Below, piece by piece: positions 58,536-64,000 of a stretch of 64,000 bases of DNA. The stretch's first letter is position 1. Every line of letters starts with the position of its first letter. The notes under the pieces are model-generated. The model worked only from the letters and a program-made list of their open reading frames with translations, ran no database searches and was not told the origin of the DNA. Both the position numbers and the translations under genes were made by a program. The stretch covers positions 1 through 64,000 of the forward strand of contig NZ_AUGR01000013.1 in the NCBI RefSeq assembly GCF_000422765.1. The letters are read 5' to 3'. The DNA is from Neptunomonas japonica DSM 18939. GTDB taxonomy: Bacteria; Pseudomonadota; Gammaproteobacteria; Pseudomonadales; Balneatricaceae.

Positions 58536-58718
58536 TAAACAGTCCTCAAAACTCAGAATGAAATCAAATAGCTACCCCTGCTTGGGATAATCAGCCAATA
58601 GACATTAACTTATCTGGCTGGTTCCGTGAATCAGCATAGCCATATTTACCAACAGTCGATACAATCGGCTGGTAAGTGTGCATGATAGCTTTGTTTTAGT
58701 GAAATAAGGGATGTTCTG

Positions 58719-59099
58719 ATGAATCGTGAAAAAGTGATTTTTGCTTTCTTTATCGTATTGGCATTGACGCTGAATTTTGGTTTTTTTCTCGGTGAGATAG
58801 ATAAAGAAATTCATCATAATGTTTTCGAGCTATTCGCGGCGTTGGTTGTCAGTATGATCTGTACGGTATTGAAATTTGGGGATCGAACTCACCTAGGTGC
58901 TTTAATGTTGGCAACTAGCTTAGTGGCCGATTTGCAATTAGTAATTGCAGCTATCCTTTGGGGTTTTGCCGAACAAATTAGTGGCGGCATGACTGACTCG
59001 ATGATGTCGAGTGTCGTATCTCTTTCAGGTGGTGCGCTTTTAGCTAACGTTATCTCTGTAATACTTCTCGTGGTTGAGACGATTGTTGTTCGTCGTTAA
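58719..59099 (+). CDS. Small four-helix membrane protein beside K+ channel
   Basis: 126 residues with four hydrophobic segments (VIFAFFIVLALTLNFGFFLG, LFAALVVSMICTVLKFG, LMLATSLVADLQLVIAAILW, LANVISVILLVVETIVV). The next gene starts 3 bp after its stop, so the two are coupled. I think it belongs to a DUF6394-type family. It may be a channel subunit or modulator. Confidence 0.75.
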   Translation: MNREKVIFAFFIVLALTLNFGFFLGEIDKEIHHNVFELFAALVVSMICTVLKFGDRTHLGALMLATSLVADLQLVIAAILWGFAEQISGGMTDSMMSSVVSLSGGALLANVISVILLVVETIVVRR

Positions 59100-59102
59100 A
59101 TC

Positions 59103-60791
59103 ATGAATAACGTCTTTTATCTGCTTTTACGGCGGCTTCGTGTTCCTTTTATCACGATGATCGTGGTCTATTCGATTTCTATTCTTGGCTTTGTACTAAT
59201 ACCGGGCCAAGATGATGTGGGTAATGTGTGGAGAATGGATTTTTTCCATGCCGTTTACTTTGTGTCCTTTATGGGAACCACTATCGGTTTTGGTGAAATT
59301 CCTTTTGCCTTTACTGATGCGCAAAGGATGTGGACTCTACTGATGATCTACGCAACCGTGGTTGCATGGTTATATGGTATTGGGTCTATGTTAGCGCTTT
59401 TACAAGAGCCTGTTTTTGGTCGCTTATTACGGCGTCGTTCTTTTACCAGTGAAGTGGCCGGTTTCGCCGAGCCTTTCTATTTGATTTGTGGGTATGGGGT
59501 GACGGGTCGTCTCATCGTCCATAAATTAGCTAATAGAGATATCAGAGCGGTGGTTATAGATATAAGCCAAGACCGTATTGATGATTTAGAAATGGATAGC
59601 TTACCTATTCGTGTCCCGGGTTTATGTGCAGATGCAGGGTTACCCGATGTGTTGGATGATGCAGGATTACAGCATCCGCATTGCATAGGCGTACTGGCAC
59701 TTACTGATGATGATAATTCTAACTTGTCCGTTTCTATTGCCAGCAAACTGTTAATGCCTAACCGGATGGTGATAAGCCGTACGGAGGCAGAAGTTACGAC
59801 GGCTAATTTACTTTCCTTTGGTACAAACCAGGTCGTTGATCCTTTTGAAGCCTATGCCGGCTACTTGTCTATGGCTATACATACACCTTATAAACATCTG
59901 GTGTATGACTGGCTAGTAAACCCTTACCATCGACCACTTTCCAGTGTTTATCAGCAAAAACAGGGTCGTTGGATTATTTGCGGCTTTGGTCGTTTTGGGC
60001 GAGCACTTTATAAGGCCTTTAAAGCGGATGATGTTTTTATTACGGTTATTGATTCCAAAGAACAAAATGTAAACCAGACAGAGCAACAAATCTGGGGCAT
60101 TGGAACCGAGGCTAGAACGCTTGAAGAGGCCAATATACATGATGCAGTGGGCATTGTTGCAGGCACTGATAATGATGCTGATAACCTCTCTATTATTATG
60201 ACCGCGAGAGGTATTAAACCCAAACTGGTAACGGTTGTTAGACAGAATCTAGATGCAAACCGCTTAGTTTTTCGTCACTCGGGCGCTGATTTTGTCATGG
60301 AACCTGGTCGAATAATCGCTAATCAAATAATGGCGCAAATCAAGACACCCCTTTTACCTGCATTTATTGAGGCATTAAAAGAATACGATGATGTATGGGC
60401 TCATACATTGTTAAATCGTATGAGTAGTGTTGTAGGAGAAGATGAATTAGAGAGCTGGGCTTTTGTTCTCGGTGAGGAAGAAACGCCAGCAATTAGGATG
60501 GCACTGGAAGAGGAGACGATCATTAAAATGAAAATTTTCCTTAAGGATCCTCGCGACCGCAGCCAGATGTTGCCAGGTTTTCCTTTAATGTTGCGTAGAG
60601 GTGATGACATTAAAATTTTACCCGGCGAGCTCACTGAGCTGCAACTGGGAGATGAAATTCTTTTCTGTGGTTTGAGTAAAGCGTTTACCCAAGTCGAGTG
60701 GACGGTTAATAACTACAATGTATTGCAATATATTTTGACAGGTAAAGATGCAAACAACACACTTTTGTCCCGCTGGTTTAATGCCGATTAA
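59103..60791 (+). CDS. Potassium channel with two RCK/TrkA-N domains
   Basis: The 562-residue protein has two N-terminal membrane helices flanking a pore loop, with a filter-like GTTIGFGE (classical TVGYG modified). Two NAD-binding domains follow (YLICGYGVTGRLIVHKL and WIICGFGRFGRALYKAF) plus a TrkA-C-like end. It probably conducts K+ gated by nucleotides. Co-transcribed with the small membrane protein before it. Confidence 0.88.
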   Translation: MNNVFYLLLRRLRVPFITMIVVYSISILGFVLIPGQDDVGNVWRMDFFHAVYFVSFMGTTIGFGEIPFAFTDAQRMWTLLMIYATVVAWLYGIGSMLALLQEPVFGRLLRRRSFTSEVAGFAEPFYLICGYGVTGRLIVHKLANRDIRAVVIDISQDRIDDLEMDSLPIRVPGLCADAGLPDVLDDAGLQHPHCIGVLALTDDDNSNLSVSIASKLLMPNRMVISRTEAEVTTANLLSFGTNQVVDPFEAYAGYLSMAIHTPYKHLVYDWLVNPYHRPLSSVYQQKQGRWIICGFGRFGRALYKAFKADDVFITVIDSKEQNVNQTEQQIWGIGTEARTLEEANIHDAVGIVAGTDNDADNLSIIMTARGIKPKLVTVVRQNLDANRLVFRHSGADFVMEPGRIIANQIMAQIKTPLLPAFIEALKEYDDVWAHTLLNRMSSVVGEDELESWAFVLGEEETPAIRMALEEETIIKMKIFLKDPRDRSQMLPGFPLMLRRGDDIKILPGELTELQLGDEILFCGLSKAFTQVEWTVNNYNVLQYILTGKDANNTLLSRWFNAD

Positions 60792-60803
60792 TAAAGGATT
60801 GTA

Positions 60804-61700
60804 ATGGCTTATCTTTTACTCACACTAACAACACTTTTCTGGGCCGGTAACTTTGTTCTTGGGCGCGCGATGAACGATGTACTGCCTCCGGTTGTGATGG
60901 CCGAGATGCGCTGGGGGCTGGCATTAATACTTATATTGCCATTTTTGTTACCTAAGCTAAAAGCACATTGGCGAGTCATCTTAAAGCATTGGAAGTGGTT
61001 ACTGCCAATGGGTATGTTGAGTGTCGGCAGTTTCAATACTTTTATATATATTGGCTTAACGATGACGGGTGCAACCAATGCAACTCTTTTACAGTCAGCT
61101 ATTCCTATTTTGATTTTGGTTATTACAGGTTTTTTTCTAAAAGAAGTTGTAAGTACTCGGCAATGGCTGGGAGTGGTGTGCTCTTTGTTCGGGGTGCTTA
61201 CCTTGGTCTCATTAGGAGATCTAAGTCAGTTATTTAGTTTGGATATTAATAAAGGCGATCTTTGGATACTCGCTGCGGTGCTTTGTTGGTCAGGGTATTC
61301 AATATTGTTACGTTGGCGCCCTGCAGAGTTAGATGGTTTTACATTTTTTGGAACAACCGTTGTGATTGGTGTTGTTGTGTTATTACCCTTTGCATTATTT
61401 GAGCTTAGTGAGGTCCCCAGTTTTGAGCTAAAGCCTGAAGCGCTAGGCTCAGTTTTATATATGGCTATCTTTCCATCCATCCTAGCTCACTTGTTCTGGA
61501 ATCGAGGTGTGGCAGAATTGGGGGCAGCTAAAGCGGGCTTATTTATCCATCTTATGCCATTATTTGGTATGTTGCTTTCAACAGTTTTTTTGGGAGAAGA
61601 GATTCACACTTACCACCTGACTGGTATGATATTGATATTCATTGGAATTTACCTTGCAGTAGTTTCTAATGTAATGAAACGGATTTCTCAACAAAATTGA
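60804..61700 (+). CDS. EamA/DMT-family transporter
   Basis: The 298-residue protein has ten membrane segments in two EamA repeats (WAGNFVLGRAMNDVLPPVVM and YSILLRWRPAELDGFTFFGT). Probably a metabolite or amino-acid exporter; substrate unknown. It starts 12 bp after the channel gene. Confidence 0.9.
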   Translation: MAYLLLTLTTLFWAGNFVLGRAMNDVLPPVVMAEMRWGLALILILPFLLPKLKAHWRVILKHWKWLLPMGMLSVGSFNTFIYIGLTMTGATNATLLQSAIPILILVITGFFLKEVVSTRQWLGVVCSLFGVLTLVSLGDLSQLFSLDINKGDLWILAAVLCWSGYSILLRWRPAELDGFTFFGTTVVIGVVVLLPFALFELSEVPSFELKPEALGSVLYMAIFPSILAHLFWNRGVAELGAAKAGLFIHLMPLFGMLLSTVFLGEEIHTYHLTGMILIFIGIYLAVVSNVMKRISQQN

Positions 61701-61708
61701 GGTAGTTG

Positions 61709-62554
61709 ATGCGAAATGTTCTTTTAGCAGTTTTTATGATGTTTTTTACACTGAGTATTGTTGCGTCAGAGGTACAAGCAAAACGATTAGGTGGAGGGTT
61801 TAGCCTCGGAAAGTCATTTTCATCACCTAAGAAAGTTAGTCCATCACCTACTCAGCAAAAAGCACCTGCGCAAAATACGTCGGGTAGCAGTGCTAAAAAA
61901 TCAGGCTTTGGTGGAATGGGCGGTATGCTAGGAGGGCTTTTGGCGGGTGGTCTTCTTGCTTCTTTGTTCATGGGTGGCGCGTTTGATGGTATTCAAATGA
62001 TGGATATCTTGATGATTGCAGCTTTTGCATTTATCGCTTTTAAACTATTTTCAATGATGCGAAAGAGCCAAGTGACACCAAGTTATGCCGGTGCACAGCA
62101 TCGTTCAATGGAGCCTTCAGAGACGCATCACTTTACACCTATGTCTGCTGCGAATACGCAGTTATCTCAACCAGACTTGGTATTACCAAAATGGTTTAAT
62201 AAAGTGACTTTTCTTGATGGTGCACGCGAGCACTTTACTCATTTGCAGTCTTCTTGGGATAAGCAAGATTGGGATGATTTAGCAACGTATACATCAGAAG
62301 AGTTGCTGGAACAGCTTAAACAAGAACGTTCAAAATATCCTGCTCAGCAACATACCGAAGTTGTTTCTGTCATGTCTGAATTAATTAACTTTATTGATAA
62401 TCAGGATCATGTGGTTGCTAGTATTAATTTTTATGGATGGCTTAAAGAATCTGGCGATCAACAAACAAGCGAATTTAATGAGATCTGGCACCTGACACGA
62501 AATATGGCTGAAGAAAATGCTTCATGGCACATTGTTGGGATTGAGCAACCTTAA
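61709..62554 (+). CDS. Tim44-like domain protein
   Basis: 281 residues with signal peptide (LLAVFMMFFTLSIVASEVQA). A Gly/Ser-rich stretch and two hydrophobic segments (about 70-115, GGMLGGLLAGGLLASLFMGG) follow. The C-terminal Tim44-like domain is at about 150-280. ATG at 61709 is used, with GAGGT 4-8 bases upstream. Widely conserved; function unclear. Confidence 0.85.
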   Translation: MRNVLLAVFMMFFTLSIVASEVQAKRLGGGFSLGKSFSSPKKVSPSPTQQKAPAQNTSGSSAKKSGFGGMGGMLGGLLAGGLLASLFMGGAFDGIQMMDILMIAAFAFIAFKLFSMMRKSQVTPSYAGAQHRSMEPSETHHFTPMSAANTQLSQPDLVLPKWFNKVTFLDGAREHFTHLQSSWDKQDWDDLATYTSEELLEQLKQERSKYPAQQHTEVVSVMSELINFIDNQDHVVASINFYGWLKESGDQQTSEFNEIWHLTRNMAEENASWHIVGIEQP

Positions 62555-62583
62555 TCAATCGTTGCTTGAATTAAACAGATAAA

Positions 62584-62605
62584 AATGGCGTCCTAGGACG
62601 CCATT
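62584..62605. terminator. Hairpin between the Tim44-like gene and yaaA
   Basis: Self-complementary AATGGCGTCC/GGACGCCATT followed by GTTTT, between convergent genes. Likely bidirectional terminator. Confidence 0.7.
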
Positions 62606-62622
62606 GTTTTAGCTATTAAAAT

Positions 62623-63399
62623 CTACTCTTCATGATCACGGATAAATACCCATGAGTCGCCTTCGGACATCGACTCTGCAAAGCGGTAGCCTTCATAGTC
62701 AAAGTTTTTTAAGGCGTCTGGTTCGTTAATTTGGTTTTCAAGAATATAGCGTGCCATAAGGCCACGGGCTTTCTTCGCGTAAAAGCTGATGATTTTGTAT
62801 TGCCCTGATTTCCAATCTTTAAAGATAGGCATTACTACTCTTGCATTGAGCGCTTTGGGCTTGATTGCTTTAAAGTACTCGTTGGATGCAAGATTGATAA
62901 TTGTCGGATGATCATCTTGGCTTAGTTCTTCATTCAGTGACTCAGTTAACTGAAGATCCCAGAACTGGTAGAGATTAGTGCCGCGGGGTGTTGCTAATTT
63001 GGTACCCATTTCTAAACGGTACGGATACATAAGGTCTAGTGGTCGTAATACACCGTATAGACCAGATAATATACGCAAGTGTTGTTGGGCATAATTTAGC
63101 TGGGCTTCAGATAATGTGGAGGCATCCAATCCTGTGTAGACATCGCCTTTAAAAGCAAAGATAGCTTGTTTGGAGTTGTCGCTCGTAAGATCGGTTGGCC
63201 AAGAGTTATAACGTGCCACATTTAAGCTAGCGAGTTTGTCACTGAGTTTCATCAATTCAGCGACGCCTTGCACAGATAAAGTGTCTAAAACATTGATCAG
63301 CTCAGCAGAGTTCGATAAAAAACGAGGCTGCGTAGATTGCTCGATATGCGGCGGTGTTTCGTAATCTAGCGTTTTTGCAGGTGAGATAACTGTCAGCAT
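62623..63399 (-). CDS. yaaA: Peroxide stress protein YaaA
   Basis: The 258-residue DUF328 protein has [37 protein letters not shown] and the C-terminal [16 protein letters not shown] segment. In E. coli it limits free iron and oxidative DNA damage. Single gene, divergent from trpS. Confidence 0.95.
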   Translation of the reverse strand: MLTVISPAKTLDYETPPHIEQSTQPRFLSNSAELINVLDTLSVQGVAELMKLSDKLASLNVARYNSWPTDLTSDNSKQAIFAFKGDVYTGLDASTLSEAQLNYAQQHLRILSGLYGVLRPLDLMYPYRLEMGTKLATPRGTNLYQFWDLQLTESLNEELSQDDHPTIINLASNEYFKAIKPKALNARVVMPIFKDWKSGQYKIISFYAKKARGLMARYILENQINEPDALKNFDYEGYRFAESMSEGDSWVFIRDHEE

Positions 63400-63628
63400 A
63401 GTATTCCGTTGTTACTTTAAGTGGTTAGCCAATAAGAAGAGTATGACATTAATTTCTTAAGTGTTGCCTATAAATAGATTCTCTTTTTACCATTCATTGA
63501 TGGTCCGGGGAAGTTATTGGATAAAGTTCATTTGATGGGAGAGATAAGTTAGCTAAGGGCGAATAACCGTTTGAATTTGTGTATTATTAATCTGATTTTT
63601 CTCTGTTTTGTCTTAGGGTTTATTTGCA

Positions 63629-64000
63629 ATGTCGAAAAAGACTGTACTCACCGGAATCACTACAACCGGTACACCGCATATTGGTAACTATCTTGGTGCT
63701 ATTAAGCCAGCCATACAGGCGAGTGAAGATGCTCGTTATAATAGCTTTTTCTTTCTGGCTGATTATCACGCACTGATCAAATGTCATGATCCAGCGCGCG
63801 TTGCTCGCTCATCTCAAGAGATTGCAGCGACGTGGTTAGCATTAGGGTTAGATACAGATAAAGCGACATTCTATCGTCAAACAGATATTCCCGAGATTAC
63901 AGAGTTAACCTGGTTGCTAACCTGTATGACTTCAAAAGGTTTGATGAATCGCTCTCATGCATACAAAGCATCGGTAGATGCTAACCGTGAGGCAGGAAAA
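63629..64000 (+). CDS. trpS: Tryptophanyl-tRNA synthetase (5' part)
   Basis: The frame [20 protein letters not shown] runs to the window edge (124 codons seen). [10 protein letters not shown] is the class I HIGH motif, and [13 protein letters not shown] and the [14 protein letters not shown] region fit TrpS. The KMSKS motif lies beyond the window. An AGGG ribosome site lies about 11 bases upstream of the ATG. Confidence 0.93.
   Translation, partial: MSKKTVLTGITTTGTPHIGNYLGAIKPAIQASEDARYNSFFFLADYHALIKCHDPARVARSSQEIAATWLALGLDTDKATFYRQTDIPEITELTWLLTCMTSKGLMNRSHAYKASVDANREAGK

Overview
The window is a gammaproteobacterial chromosome segment. Its core gene order is ftsA-ftsZ-lpxC-secA-argJ-mutT, then yacG-coaE-pilD, pilC-pilB, pilA, nadC, ampD, and ends in trpS. 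Together with an fbp iron transporter, a PhaB-like reductase and a PglL-like ligase, this suggests a marine Oceanospirillales-type organism (Neptunomonas/Amphritea-like). That placement is inference from gene order and protein character only.

Region 1 (1-9.9 kb) is core. It holds the end of the division/cell-wall cluster (ftsA 3' part, ftsZ, lpxC), secA, argJ, a MutT-ThiE fusion, and a convergent yacG-coaE-pilD operon. Region 2 (about 9.9-34.3 kb) is an accessory island inserted between pilD and pilC, genes that are normally neighbours. From left to right it carries: two tiny genes divergent from a BrxR/CapW-like WYL regulator; a decayed stretch with an IS3-family element; two tandem, near-identical small-RNA genes divergent from an Abi-family HEPN protein; a three-gene ABC-3C system (nuclease, middle component, DUF3732 ATPase); a HelD-like helicase with zinc fingers; a divergent CsrA paralogue; a SOS-box/umuD remnant; an HNH endonuclease; and an unfamiliar operon (XRE regulator divergent from a HAD-fold pseudo-phosphatase, an MbcA/ParS-like protein, an unknown protein and a tyrosine phosphatase). 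At the right end is a translationally coupled operon of three tyrosine recombinases plus a small coiled-coil protein. The recombinase set resembles Tn554-type and Gamma-Mobile-Trio elements, which are known carriers of phage-defence cargo, and it probably mobilised the island.

Region 3 (34.3-64 kb) is core again: pilC-pilB, two type IV pilin genes, a small membrane protein, nadC, ampD, the iron transporter split into fbpC and fbpAB around a PglL-like ligase (with Fur-box candidates on both sides), rsmE, a MATE exporter, a PhaB-like reductase, a long DUF349 coiled-coil protein, a YchJ-like protein, sbcB, a secreted protein, a pitrilysin-type protease, a two-gene K+ channel unit, an EamA transporter, a Tim44-like protein, yaaA and the start of trpS.

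The most interesting parts are the paired ncRNA genes beside the Abi/HEPN protein, which look like an RNA-controlled abortive-infection module, and the pseudo-phosphatase/MbcA-like/tyrosine-phosphatase operon, which I cannot match to a described system.
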